A DNA stretch of 64,000 nt. Origin: Chryseobacterium sp. BLS98. GTDB lineage: Bacteria > Bacteroidota > Bacteroidia > Flavobacteriales > Weeksellaceae. The notes below the pieces were generated by a model. That model was not told the DNA's origin. It worked only from the letters and a program-made list of their open reading frames with translations, and did no database searches. This document shows positions 52,667 through 61,679 of the stretch, in pieces; the stretch's first letter is position 1; each line of letters starts with the position of its first letter. Location of the stretch: NCBI RefSeq assembly GCF_001045445.1, contig NZ_LFNF01000002.1:496001-560000 (forward strand), in the 5' to 3' direction. The translations under genes and the position numbers were made by a program.

Positions 52667-52861
52667 TTATTTCTTAGCTCCAATCCTGCTCCATGTATCC
52701 AGTACAAAAAGCAAAATAAGGCCAATAACCGCTGAAGCAATTGAAAATACAAACTTCAGGTTATCTTCTGATAAAAGATCCGTCTGCCAGTCTAATGCAT
52801 AAAGATTGATGGCAATGAAAACGATAAATACAACTAGAAATACTTTATAAAACTTCTGCAT
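52667..52861 (-). CDS. Small membrane protein
   Basis: A 64-residue protein with two hydrophobic helices (about 5-23 and 35-57). No family recognised. It starts five bases after the MarC stop, so is in the same operon, and ends just before the shared terminator. The ATG at 52861 is the only plausible start. Confidence 0.65.
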   Translation of the reverse strand: MQKFYKVFLVVFIVFIAINLYALDWQTDLLSEDNLKFVFSIASAVIGLILLFVLDTWSRIGAKK

Positions 52862-52866
52862 GATAC

Positions 52867-53469
52867 TTAAAAATTAATATAGTTCTGCACCAACTGCGCA
52901 AAATTAGCGGTGAATAATTTGATTGAAATCGCTAAAAGGATAATCCCGAAAACCTTCTGAAGAATAGACAGGGTAGCCTCCCCCATTTTGTTTTCCAGCC
53001 ACTTCGCCGATTTCAGCACCAAATATACGAAAATTGTGTTGAGAACAATTCCTAAAATAATATTAATATCGTGAAATTCAGCTCTGAGCGATAACGTTGT
53101 CGTTAAAGTTCCTGCTCCGGCAACCAGCGGAAATGCAATAGGAACGATGGATGCAGCCTTAGCTTCAGTCGTTTTATTGATCTCAATACCCAGAATCATT
53201 TCAAGGGCTATGATAAAAATCACAAAAGCACCGGCAATGGCAAATGAATTTACATCTACTCCTATCAGCTTTAGGATCTTATTTCCTACAAAAAGAAAAA
53301 CAATCATGATCAGTCCGGCAGTAATAGACGCTTTTCCCGCTTCTATCTGTCCAAATTTCTGCTGAAGGCTTACGATGATAGGAACAGAGCCGATAATGTC
53401 AATTACGGCAAAAAGAACCATAAAGCAGGTAACAATCTCTTTAATAGAGAAATCATTAAGTATTTCCAT
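52867..53469 (-). CDS. MarC family integral membrane protein
   Basis: A 200-residue protein with about six membrane helices. The opening KEIVTCFMVLFAVIDIIGSVPIIVSL and AFPLVAGAGTLTTTLSL near residue 112 are the MarC (UPF0056) signature. The transport substrate is unknown. First gene of a two-gene unit with the small membrane protein. The bat genes end about 45 bases upstream on the same strand, so readthrough is possible. Confidence 0.9.
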   Translation of the reverse strand: MEILNDFSIKEIVTCFMVLFAVIDIIGSVPIIVSLQQKFGQIEAGKASITAGLIMIVFLFVGNKILKLIGVDVNSFAIAGAFVIFIIALEMILGIEINKTTEAKAASIVPIAFPLVAGAGTLTTTLSLRAEFHDINIILGIVLNTIFVYLVLKSAKWLENKMGEATLSILQKVFGIILLAISIKLFTANFAQLVQNYINF

Positions 53470-53513
53470 CTCTTTGTAATTAAAAATTTCGCAAAAATAT
53501 GAAAAAAAATTGA

Positions 53514-55253
53514 TTATTTGCTAATCTGTGAATACAAATTAACAACTGCTTTTAAAAGATCTTCCATTCCTTCTGCAGATTTCAAAGGCGAGTATTTCTC
53601 CACCTGAATTCTTTGTAACAAATTCCTGTATTCTTCAGCAACAGCAGAACCTTTATAGCTTTCCAGGAAGAGTCTGAAATCCTGGGAAGAACTCTGAAAA
53701 TACTGTTTTCTTACATCAGAATCCATTTCTTCCAGGGTATCAAAGAATTTCTGATAATCTTCATTATCTTTAAGATTTTCCAAATAGCTGAAATAATCAT
53801 TAATATCCGTTTTCAGCGTTTCTCTGATCTCCTTTTCCGTTTCAGCCACTGAACCCAGCGGTTTAGGAGATGCAGTTTCCTTAACTAACGCTCGCTTTTT
53901 TTGCCATGTCTTAAATAACAGGTACATAATAAATAAACCAACAAGAATAGAAATATTGGTTAAAAGGATATTCCAGTGGAATTTGCTTTTTTCTTTTACT
54001 TTAAAGGTAGTTGTCTTCAGAACCGGGGTGTCAACCGTTTCAAGAAGCGTGTTGGTATATTCATTTACTTTTTCAACAGTAGTACGCGATTCCAGGATCT
54101 GGTCATGGGAAAAAGCATTCAGGTCAAGCGTTTTCTGCCCAAGATCTACATATTCGCGGCTGGCCGGATCGAAGAATGCAAATTTCTCAGTCTGAATCGA
54201 AATGGCACCTGCCTTTTTAGGAATAACAACATAATTGGCTAAAATCTCCCCTTTCATTCCTGTAGTCCCGGGAACGACTTTAGAAGTAATTTTAGGAGCA
54301 AACACATCATAATCGGGTGAGGAAATAATCTTAGGAAGATGCATATCCGGAAGATTGCCTTCCCCTGAAACTTTCACCACCACATTAATCGGTTTTTTAA
54401 CCTCTATTTTCTCCTTCGATGCGTTGTATACACTCACATTGAAGTTCCCAACTGCATTCTTAAAGTAATCCGGCGATCCTTCAGGAAGCCTTTTTACATT
54501 AAGCTTTACTTTATTGGAAACAATTTTATTCTTATTGGAATATGTGCTTACCGACGCCGAGACGGACGGAACCTCAACATATCCTGCTTCATTAGGAAAC
54601 ACCATAAATACGGCCAGAATCTGCGAAGCCATATTTCCTGATCCTGAAGGGTCTATTTCCGATTTGCTGAAGCTGACAGGATGCACATTGATATTATTCT
54701 GACGGGGAAGATGAACATCCTTCACTTTTCTGAAGTTGTCCATATTTTTAGAATAAACCTTCAATACAGCTATTGTAGGCTGATCCTGATAAACTTCACG
54801 GTCTTCTATCTCCATATTAAGATAGACGTCATTGGAAACATTGCCGGCAAGAGATCTTTTATCGATAATGTCTTTGATATTCACATCAAAAGGCTCCGTC
54901 TTGTAAATTTTATTATTGACGGTTACCAGAACAGACCCTATTTTAATTTTACCTTTTTTCTTCGGCTCAAGAGCAATTCTTGAAATTTTCTGGGTAATCA
55001 GCGTATTGGTGGCTGGATCAATCAATGTATTGGTCATTGATCCGCTTCCTATAATATTGAATTTTGAAAGGTCGGGAAGCTGAAAACGGGTTTGTGGTTC
55101 AAGATCAATCCCGTTAAGCTCTAAAACAATGGTAAGGTTTACAATGTCCTTTCCGTTGTATTCCGATTTATCAGATTCCATAAAAAGATTAACCTGTCCG
55201 TAAGAAATTACGGAGGTTAAAAGGAATAATATGTAAATCAGTTTTTGCTGCAT
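53514..55253 (-). CDS. batD: BatD family protein
   Basis: A 579-residue secreted/anchored protein from the ATG at 55253, which overlaps the batC TGA as TGATG; upstream TTG/GTG codons are rejected. Signal peptide to about residue 20, an Ig-like beta domain array (PDYFKNAVGNFNVSVYN, VPGTTGMKGEILANYVVIPKKAG), one membrane helix near residue 430, and a cytosolic tail. BatD works with BatA, BatB and BatC in oxygen-stress tolerance in Bacteroides. It is the last gene of the operon; no batE was seen. Confidence 0.9.
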   Translation of the reverse strand: MQQKLIYILFLLTSVISYGQVNLFMESDKSEYNGKDIVNLTIVLELNGIDLEPQTRFQLPDLSKFNIIGSGSMTNTLIDPATNTLITQKISRIALEPKKKGKIKIGSVLVTVNNKIYKTEPFDVNIKDIIDKRSLAGNVSNDVYLNMEIEDREVYQDQPTIAVLKVYSKNMDNFRKVKDVHLPRQNNINVHPVSFSKSEIDPSGSGNMASQILAVFMVFPNEAGYVEVPSVSASVSTYSNKNKIVSNKVKLNVKRLPEGSPDYFKNAVGNFNVSVYNASKEKIEVKKPINVVVKVSGEGNLPDMHLPKIISSPDYDVFAPKITSKVVPGTTGMKGEILANYVVIPKKAGAISIQTEKFAFFDPASREYVDLGQKTLDLNAFSHDQILESRTTVEKVNEYTNTLLETVDTPVLKTTTFKVKEKSKFHWNILLTNISILVGLFIMYLLFKTWQKKRALVKETASPKPLGSVAETEKEIRETLKTDINDYFSYLENLKDNEDYQKFFDTLEEMDSDVRKQYFQSSSQDFRLFLESYKGSAVAEEYRNLLQRIQVEKYSPLKSAEGMEDLLKAVVNLYSQISK

Positions 55254-55999
55254 CACCAATCTTTTTCGTTGCTCTGCGGCACCGAATAAGAATTCTTATT
55301 TAAGATTTTTCTGGCGGTTTCTTTTTCTTTTTCGTTGACTTTATCTAATATCGCATTTTCCAGGTTCTTAGGCATTTTTCCTTCATTATCCTGGTTTTGC
55401 TTAGGAGTGTCTCCTTGTTCGCTTTTCCCTTCATTCTGCTGGCCGCTGCCCTGATTCTGCTTTTGATCTTTGTTGTCGCCTTTCTGATCATCATTTTTAT
55501 TCTGATCATTTCCGCCACCGCCTTTTCCGGAATTATTCTGTTCGTTTTTCTGCTGCTGTTTTTCTTTTTCTTTCAGCTTGGCAATTTCATAGTTCTTTCG
55601 GGTTGCTTCATTATAAGGATTCTGTTTCAGAGCCTGCTTATAATAATCTGCTGCTTTTTCCGGCTGGTTCATCTGCATATACGCATTCCCCAGGTTATGA
55701 AGAGCAGCCGTCTTATCCGGCAATGTCTGCGAAAGCTTCTGGGCTTTGTCAAACTCTGCTTTAGCCTCTTCATATTTCTTGCTTTTATATAAAGCATTTC
55801 CCAGGTTATAATGAGCAGTAAAATCTTTTTCATTCACTTTTACGGCTTCCATATATTTGGAAGACGCTCCGTCGTAGTCTTTCCCGTTAAATTTCTGATT
55901 ACCTTCATAAACTAAAGTTCTATAGTTTTCCTGCCCAGACACTAAGTTTGAGAATGAAAAAATAATAAGAAACGATAAAAAAATGATTTTAGTATTCAT
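55253..55999 (-). CDS. batC: BatC, tetratricopeptide repeat protein
   Basis: A 248-residue protein from the ATG at 55999. Signal peptide to about residue 22, then about three TPR motifs (YNLGNALYKSKKYEEAKAEF, HNLGNAYMQMNQPEKAADYY), then a low-complexity Gln/Asn/Gly/Lys-rich region (about 150-215). TPR proteins scaffold complexes, here probably with BatA/BatB. A -7 element (56006-56013) sits right before its start, so it may also be expressed from inside the operon. Confidence 0.88.
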   Translation of the reverse strand: MNTKIIFLSFLIIFSFSNLVSGQENYRTLVYEGNQKFNGKDYDGASSKYMEAVKVNEKDFTAHYNLGNALYKSKKYEEAKAEFDKAQKLSQTLPDKTAALHNLGNAYMQMNQPEKAADYYKQALKQNPYNEATRKNYEIAKLKEKEKQQQKNEQNNSGKGGGGNDQNKNDDQKGDNKDQKQNQGSGQQNEGKSEQGDTPKQNQDNEGKMPKNLENAILDKVNEKEKETARKILNKNSYSVPQSNEKDW

Positions 56000-56005
56000 T
56001 ACTTG

Positions 56006-56013
56006 CAAAATTA
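56006..56013 (-). promoter_or_regulatory. Internal -7 element before batC
   Basis: Minus-strand TAATTTTG ends seven bases before the batC ATG at 55999. If real it would give a nearly leaderless RNA for batC-batD. The 101-base gap after batB is unusual for this operon. Confidence 0.4.
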
Positions 56014-56100
56014 TTCCTTTATATGTTAATAAACAGACTTCTATTTGTTAAAGTTCGGTTAAAGTACTTATTTAAAATCTTGATAAACAAAGTATAAAAA

Positions 56101-57108
56101 CTAAATATTGAAATCTTTTTTCGGGTTCAAGATATAAATCAAAAAGAAAAAGAAAATAGAAACTATTAAAAAATACTGATAGTAGTGATTGGCATTCTGA
56201 GATTTTACCAGCGTCTGTGCAGAGGAAGATTTTCTGTTCATGGCATCAACAATTTTATCCGGAGCCTCATTGATGTTGTTCCCGTCTATATAATCTCCTC
56301 CTGTAGATTCCGCCATTTTTTTAAGGGCTTCCGTCTGTCTTTTGGAAATCACCGTTCCGCCGTCCATATCGGTTTTATAGCCCATCAGCTGACCGAAAAC
56401 ATATTCCGGGACCGGAGCGCCTTCATCCGTTCCTATTCCTACCGACGTTATGGATATTCCTTCTTTATTGGCCAGTCGTATTGCAGCATTATCATTACCT
56501 TCATTATCTTCTCCATCACTCAGCAGAACAACTTTTCTTGAGCCTTTGCTTACATTTTTAAATTTCTCTACAGCAGCCTGCATCCCTTTTAGGAAATCGG
56601 TTCCCTGAATTTTCATTGAGCTTGTTTCCACAGCACTTATGTAGGTTTCCGCAGAACCGTAATCTGTAGTAAGCGGCATAATGGAAACGGCTTCCCCTGC
56701 AAAAATGACAATTCCAATCTTATCATTCTTCAGTTTCTGCATTATGGCAGTCATTAGATTCTTGGCTTCCGAAAGACGGCTGGGATCAATATCTTCCGCA
56801 TTCATTGAATTGGAAACGTCAAGCATAAAGATGACATTGTTAAGCTTTTGATTGGTTTTCACCTCCTCGGACCCATTCAACAGATCAATGATCGAAAATA
56901 TCAGAAAAAGCGTTCCCAAAAGGTATAAAGCCGGAAAGAATTTTGTAAATCCGGATCTTTTTTCGAATAAACTGTCATGAAAGCGGCTGTCTGCAAAGAT
57001 TTCCCTTCTTTTCTTTTTCCATCTCAAAAAACGGATCAGAAAGAAAGACAGCAACGGCAGAAGCAGCAGCAAAAATAAATACCAGTAATTTCCTAACGAC
57101 CAACTCAT
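56101..57108 (-). CDS. batB: BatB, von Willebrand factor A protein
   Basis: A 335-residue membrane protein: two N-terminal helices, a VWA domain with MIDAS motif MLDVSNSMNAEDI (near residue 95) and LLSDGEDNEGN, and a C-terminal helix. BatB pairs with BatA. The ATG overlaps the batA TGA (TGATG). A 101-base gap separates it from batC. Confidence 0.92.
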   Translation of the reverse strand: MSWSLGNYWYLFLLLLLPLLSFFLIRFLRWKKKRREIFADSRFHDSLFEKRSGFTKFFPALYLLGTLFLIFSIIDLLNGSEEVKTNQKLNNVIFMLDVSNSMNAEDIDPSRLSEAKNLMTAIMQKLKNDKIGIVIFAGEAVSIMPLTTDYGSAETYISAVETSSMKIQGTDFLKGMQAAVEKFKNVSKGSRKVVLLSDGEDNEGNDNAAIRLANKEGISITSVGIGTDEGAPVPEYVFGQLMGYKTDMDGGTVISKRQTEALKKMAESTGGDYIDGNNINEAPDKIVDAMNRKSSSAQTLVKSQNANHYYQYFLIVSIFFFFLIYILNPKKDFNI

Positions 57109-58100
57109 CAGCTTAAAAATTTATATAATACCCATCGCAGCAGTGCATCAAAAAACAGCATTCCCAACGCGATCCAAAGGAAAATTTTAAAATATTCATC
57201 ATAATTGTACAGCTTGGAAACCTTGATATCCGTTTTTTCCAACTGGTTGATCTCGTCATAAACCTCTTCCAGACTGCTGTTGGAAGTCGCTCTGAAATAT
57301 TTTCCGCCTGTTGTCTGTGCTACTTCCCTCAATGTATTTTCATCAATCGTCACCGCTGTTTCGGTAAAAATCAGTTCGCCGAAAATATCCTGAGAAGTGG
57401 GCATCAGAGCAAAGCCATTGGTTCCTATTCCGATGGTATATACTTTTATATTATTATTCTTGGCAAGTTCTGCAGCCAGCTGTGGAGGTATTGCATTCTG
57501 TATATTGCTCACTCCGTCCGTCATTAAAATCACCACCTTGCTTTTAGCTTTACTTTTAATAAGATGGTTCACCGCAACGGAAAGTCCCTCTCCAATAGCT
57601 GTTCCCGGCTCAAGGCCTGCGGAATTAAGATTTTTGATTTCATCTATAACGACCTGATGATCCGAAGTCACCGGGACTTTCGTAAAGGCTTCTGCCGCAT
57701 AGGCTACCACTCCTATCCTGTCGTTCGGGCGTTTTTGTACAAATTTTACAGCAATATCTTTTAATGCGGTAATACGGTCCGGATTGAGATCTTTGGCAAG
57801 CATACTCAGGGAAACGTCTATAGAAAGCATAATATCAACTCCTTTGGTATCGTCCCTGTCCTGGGAAACCGTAAATGTTCTCGGTCTGGCCATTGCAATA
57901 ATCAGTGCAGAGAGAATAATATATTTTGAAATCTTAAGCAGAGCAAGTACAGCACGGATTCCTCCACTGTCATCCATATTCTTGACAGTAGGAACTTTAA
58001 TGCCTTTCTTCCGCTTTCCTCCCGCATCTTTTATGAAAAGAGGAATGAACAGCAGGAAAAGCAGCAGGAACCACGGACTGTAAAATTCAAAATCAAACAT
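57108..58100 (-). CDS. batA: BatA, von Willebrand factor A protein
   Basis: A 330-residue membrane protein: N-terminal helices, VWA with MIDAS SIDVSLSMLAKDL (near residue 93), TDGVSNIQNA, and a C-terminal anchor. VWA proteins bind partners via a metal ion; with MoxR AAA ATPases they form chaperone-like systems. Its ATG lies eight bases inside the stop region of the preceding gene. Confidence 0.93.
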   Translation of the reverse strand: MFDFEFYSPWFLLLFLLFIPLFIKDAGGKRKKGIKVPTVKNMDDSGGIRAVLALLKISKYIILSALIIAMARPRTFTVSQDRDDTKGVDIMLSIDVSLSMLAKDLNPDRITALKDIAVKFVQKRPNDRIGVVAYAAEAFTKVPVTSDHQVVIDEIKNLNSAGLEPGTAIGEGLSVAVNHLIKSKAKSKVVILMTDGVSNIQNAIPPQLAAELAKNNNIKVYTIGIGTNGFALMPTSQDIFGELIFTETAVTIDENTLREVAQTTGGKYFRATSNSSLEEVYDEINQLEKTDIKVSKLYNYDEYFKIFLWIALGMLFFDALLRWVLYKFLS

Positions 58101-58995
58101 CCTTTCTTAAGTTTTCAAATTCTAAATCTTTTGATGATCTCTTCACAAAATCGCGGATATCAGCAAAATCTTTCTCCATCGTGGTCTGATCAGGGAAGGT
58201 TTTGGCAAATTTTACCAGATCTCCTCTCAAAAAGACATCTTCCACTATCCTTTCGTTTTCCTGGGAAATGGTATTGTTCTTTTTCAGGACGTCGATAAGA
58301 TCGTCTGTAAGAAGAACGTCTGCAGGAAGCTGATACTGTCTGGCAATGAATTTTCTTGATATATCTATTAATTCAACATAGAAAGAACGGAAATCACCAC
58401 CTTCTATATATTTTTTCTTTTTCAGGGAATCCAACTCTTTTAAAGTCTGGTTAGTGGCAACTGCAGGTGAACTTTTTGACTTTCTGCCCCATTTGACAAA
58501 CATAATGATTGCTATAATCAAGGCAATAACCGCTAAAGCTGCAAGAATATAAAATTTGTAGAGCTCCCAATAGTCTTTTGTTTCAAGCTTCACCTCCTTA
58601 TTATTCATGATATCATTAATCTGATCTCCCTTTTGGGCAGTATTCACAACATCAATTTCGTAAGGAATGGTTTTTAAGATCTTACCTCCAACATTAAATT
58701 CCAGCTCGGGAATGGTAAATTTTCCCTCTTCATACACTGAAAATTCAATTTTTCTTTCGTAAGAATTCTGGTTTTGTCCGATGCTGTCTTTAATTTCTTC
58801 AAAATGGAAGGGAAGCAGCTCGTTTTTTGGAGCTGAAACAACCTGCAACTCATGTACATTATCTATTTTAATGACTAAACGGTTGACTTCACCTAAAGCA
58901 AGGGTCTTCTTCTCCAAATTGGAAGACAGTATCTGTGAAAAAGCGTTTCCACAGATTAAAAAAGAAAGTATTAAAAGTATTTTTTTCAATTTCAA
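58093..58995 (-). CDS. Bat operon membrane protein of unknown function
   Basis: A 300-residue protein that starts at TTG (58995), the only start in front of a clear signal peptide (ending AFSQ). The N-terminal periplasmic part is beta-rich with LKTIPYEIDVV; one membrane helix near residue 155; then a cytosolic helical domain (QTLKELDSLKKKKYIEGGD). Position between DUF58 and batA is conserved in Bacteroidota. Overlaps batA by eight bases. It may act as a partner of the VWA proteins. Confidence 0.8.
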   Translation of the reverse strand: MKLKKILLILSFLICGNAFSQILSSNLEKKTLALGEVNRLVIKIDNVHELQVVSAPKNELLPFHFEEIKDSIGQNQNSYERKIEFSVYEEGKFTIPELEFNVGGKILKTIPYEIDVVNTAQKGDQINDIMNNKEVKLETKDYWELYKFYILAALAVIALIIAIIMFVKWGRKSKSSPAVATNQTLKELDSLKKKKYIEGGDFRSFYVELIDISRKFIARQYQLPADVLLTDDLIDVLKKNNTISQENERIVEDVFLRGDLVKFAKTFPDQTTMEKDFADIRDFVKRSSKDLEFENLRKDV

Positions 58996-59035
58996 CTGAT
59001 TGTAATTGCGGCCGGAGCCTTCATTTATTTAAAAT

Positions 59036-59899
59036 TTACTTCTTCTGAAAATAATTATACAGCAGTTTTGAATAATCAGCCCCTGTGTTGATATTCATAA
59101 AACTGGCCGAGCTGGTGGCAAAATCTTCTTCCAGAGCCCGGACTTTCTGCTTTTGAGCTTCGGCAAATGTATATCTCCATCTTGCACTGGAAGTATTGGC
59201 CCAGACTTCTTTTCCTGTTTCGGCATCATACAAAAGAGCATAGCCTACATCGGGGATTTCATTATCTTTTTCATCATAAATCCTCAATCCTAAAAGCTGG
59301 TGTTTTTTTGAAGCCACACGGAGCATTTTGGAATCATATTCATCTTCAAAATCCGAGAACAGAAACACCAGAGATTTTCTTTTGAATATCCCCATCATAT
59401 ACTCCATTGCCTTATCGATCTTTGATACAGCCGGAACATAATCTGCTGTCAGAATATTACTGATGATGGAAAGAATATGTTTTCTGCCTTTCTGAGGCGG
59501 GATTACTTTATATACTTTATCTGCAAACAGGATCAGGCCTACTTTATCATTATTTCCGGCGGCGGAAAATCCAAGACTGGCCGCAATTTCTGCCACATAT
59601 TCCCTTTTCAGCTGACCTCTGGTTCCATAATCCATGGAAGCAGAAATATCTACCAGGAGCATCATCGTAAGCTCCCTCTCCTCTTCCATTACCTTTACGA
59701 ACGGTTCGCGAAAACGGGCTGTTTTGTTCCAGTCGATTCTGCGGATTTCATCTCCGAACTGGTATGGACGGACTTCCGAGAACGTCATCCCCTGTCCTTT
59801 AAAAGCACTGTGATACTGTCCCATAAGTGAAGCTTCCGTCTTCTTTCTGGTACGGATTTCTATCTGCTTTACTTTTTTTACAATATCTTTTATTTCCAT
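59036..59899 (-). CDS. DUF58 domain protein (VWA-like)
   Basis: A 287-residue soluble protein. GMTFSEVRPYQFGDEIRRIDWNKTARFREPFVK is the DUF58 signature; LLVDISASMDYG adds a MIDAS-like site. DUF58 proteins pair with MoxR ATPases, which fold or load them. It follows the GNAT gene by 83 bases (59900-59982), a gap with repeat-like sequence. Confidence 0.93.
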   Translation of the reverse strand: MEIKDIVKKVKQIEIRTRKKTEASLMGQYHSAFKGQGMTFSEVRPYQFGDEIRRIDWNKTARFREPFVKVMEEERELTMMLLVDISASMDYGTRGQLKREYVAEIAASLGFSAAGNNDKVGLILFADKVYKVIPPQKGRKHILSIISNILTADYVPAVSKIDKAMEYMMGIFKRKSLVFLFSDFEDEYDSKMLRVASKKHQLLGLRIYDEKDNEIPDVGYALLYDAETGKEVWANTSSARWRYTFAEAQKQKVRALEEDFATSSASFMNINTGADYSKLLYNYFQKK

Positions 59900-59982
59900 A
59901 ATGTGTTGCGGAATTCGGTTACGAGATTCGGTTTGCGGGATTCGGGGTAATGTCTACTCCTCCATCTTCCATCCTCTAACTT

Positions 59983-60441
59983 CTAATCTCTCAATTCAAT
60001 CGAAACATTCAGCCATTCATTATCGAATTTCGGGCTGTATTTCTTATAAAAATTAATGGCGGGTTCGTTCCAGTTCAATACCTGAAAAACCATTCCGCTG
60101 TATTGGTTTGCTTTTCCATATTCCAAAGTGGCATCAAACAGAAGTTTTCCAATTTGTTTTCCTCTCATTCTTTCAGTCACTACAAGATCTTCAAGATACA
60201 ATCTTCTTCCTTTCCAGGTTGAAAATCTGTCATAATATAGAGAAATCCCCACAATTTCATTATTAAGTTCAGCAACAAAAGCTCCCCAAACCGGAGATTT
60301 TCCGAATCCATCTTCTGTGAATTCATCCAAGGTTATAGTCACCTCATGAAGTGCCTTTTCATATTCTGCAAGTTCACGAATGAGCTCCAGCATCGGAGCG
60401 CAGTCTTCCTGAGCGGCTTTTCGGATAATCACTTCACTCAT
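59983..60441 (-). CDS. GNAT acetyltransferase (SSAT-like) inside the Bat operon
   Basis: A 152-residue acetyltransferase. RRLYLEDLVVTERMRGKQIGKLLFDATLEYG is the acetyl-CoA region and the order resembles diamine/spermidine or thialysine acetyltransferases. The ATG overlaps the moxR TAA (TAATG), so it is translationally coupled to MoxR. It interrupts the usual MoxR-DUF58 adjacency; perhaps it modifies a partner or a polyamine. Function inferred only from the family. Confidence 0.85.
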   Translation of the reverse strand: MSEVIIRKAAQEDCAPMLELIRELAEYEKALHEVTITLDEFTEDGFGKSPVWGAFVAELNNEIVGISLYYDRFSTWKGRRLYLEDLVVTERMRGKQIGKLLFDATLEYGKANQYSGMVFQVLNWNEPAINFYKKYSPKFDNEWLNVSIELRD

Positions 60442-61445
60442 TATGGTGCCTGTATTTTTGCCAAAATCCTGTTGATAATTTCTTCTGAAGAAATCTCTTC
60501 CGCTTCCGCTTCGAAGGTAAGACCAATTCTGTGTCTTAATACATCCTGAGCCAGTGCTTTTACATCCTCAGGAATAACGAAAGCTCTTCCTTTCAGGAAT
60601 GCATAAGTTCTGGACGCAATGGCAAGGTTAATGGATGCTCTTGGAGAAGCCCCGAAACCAATATAATTTTTAAGTTCAGAAAGTCCGTAATTTTCAGGAT
60701 AGCGGGTTGCAAAAACCATATCAAGAATATATTTTTCGATCTTTTCATCCAGGTAAATCTGGTTGATCAGTTCTTTGGCATCTACAATATCCTGCAGGGA
60801 TATTACCGGTTTAATGACAGGCTGATGAGAAGTAGAAACCATTCTCATCACCGTTCTCTCGTCTTCAAAATTAGGATAGTCTATCTTACATTTCAACATG
60901 AAACGGTCGCTCTGTGCTTCCGGTAACAGATAGGTTCCTTCCTGATCGATCGGGTTTTGAGTGGCAAGTACCAAAAACGGTTTTGGAAGTTTCATAGTTT
61001 CATCACCAATGGTTACCTGCTTTTCCTGCATCACTTCCAGCAGTGCCGACTGTACTTTTGCCGGCGCACGGTTGATCTCATCTGCCAGCACAAAGTTGGC
61101 AAAAACAGGACCTCTTTTTATTGAAAAATCGTTGTCTTTGATATTGAAGATCATCGTTCCCACGACATCTGCAGGCAGCAGATCGGGCGTGAACTGTATC
61201 CTGGAGAATTCACCGTGAACAGCTTCTGCCAGGGTTTTGATCGCTAAAGTTTTTGCCAGTCCCGGTACACCTTCCAAAAGGACGTGCCCGTTCCCTAAAA
61301 GACCTACCAAAAGGCGGTCTATCATATATTCCTGGCCAATAATCACTTTATTGATTTCCTGTCTGAGAAGGGAAAATAAGTAATTCTTTTCTTTTACTTT
61401 TTCCGTCAACTGGCGGATATCTTCAGCTTGATATGTATCTGACAT
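60441..61445 (-). CDS. MoxR family AAA+ ATPase
   Basis: A 334-residue AAA+ ATPase. Walker A GVPGLAKT (near residue 59), Walker B VLADEINRAPAKVQSALLEVMQE, and the sensor region ATQNPIDQEGTYLLPEAQSDRF are diagnostic. MoxR ATPases act as chaperones for VWA proteins (BatA, BatB, DUF58). First gene of the Bat operon. No clear promoter was found in the 234 bases upstream. Confidence 0.95.
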   Translation of the reverse strand: MSDTYQAEDIRQLTEKVKEKNYLFSLLRQEINKVIIGQEYMIDRLLVGLLGNGHVLLEGVPGLAKTLAIKTLAEAVHGEFSRIQFTPDLLPADVVGTMIFNIKDNDFSIKRGPVFANFVLADEINRAPAKVQSALLEVMQEKQVTIGDETMKLPKPFLVLATQNPIDQEGTYLLPEAQSDRFMLKCKIDYPNFEDERTVMRMVSTSHQPVIKPVISLQDIVDAKELINQIYLDEKIEKYILDMVFATRYPENYGLSELKNYIGFGASPRASINLAIASRTYAFLKGRAFVIPEDVKALAQDVLRHRIGLTFEAEAEEISSEEIINRILAKIQAP

Positions 61446-61679
61446 AGCTTTAATTAAAAATAGGTGGTAAATTTCTGATAAATACTGGCATTAATCAACA
61501 TAATGAATGCCATATTAGAGTTAAAGTTTGTTAAATATTCCTCTATTAATAATGTATCCAAATAACAGGCAGGAATTTGTGGTACTGATTTCTTTTTAAA
61601 ACAGTCTGCTTCTCTGAAAACATATTGATTTAATGACAACTCATGTTATCATTGAAAGTATGGCAATAAGGGTCTAAAA

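Noticed and set aside
61454..61639. Minus-strand 61-codon open frame upstream of moxR
   Set aside because: No signal, motif, or neighbour support. Likely chance in an intergenic region.
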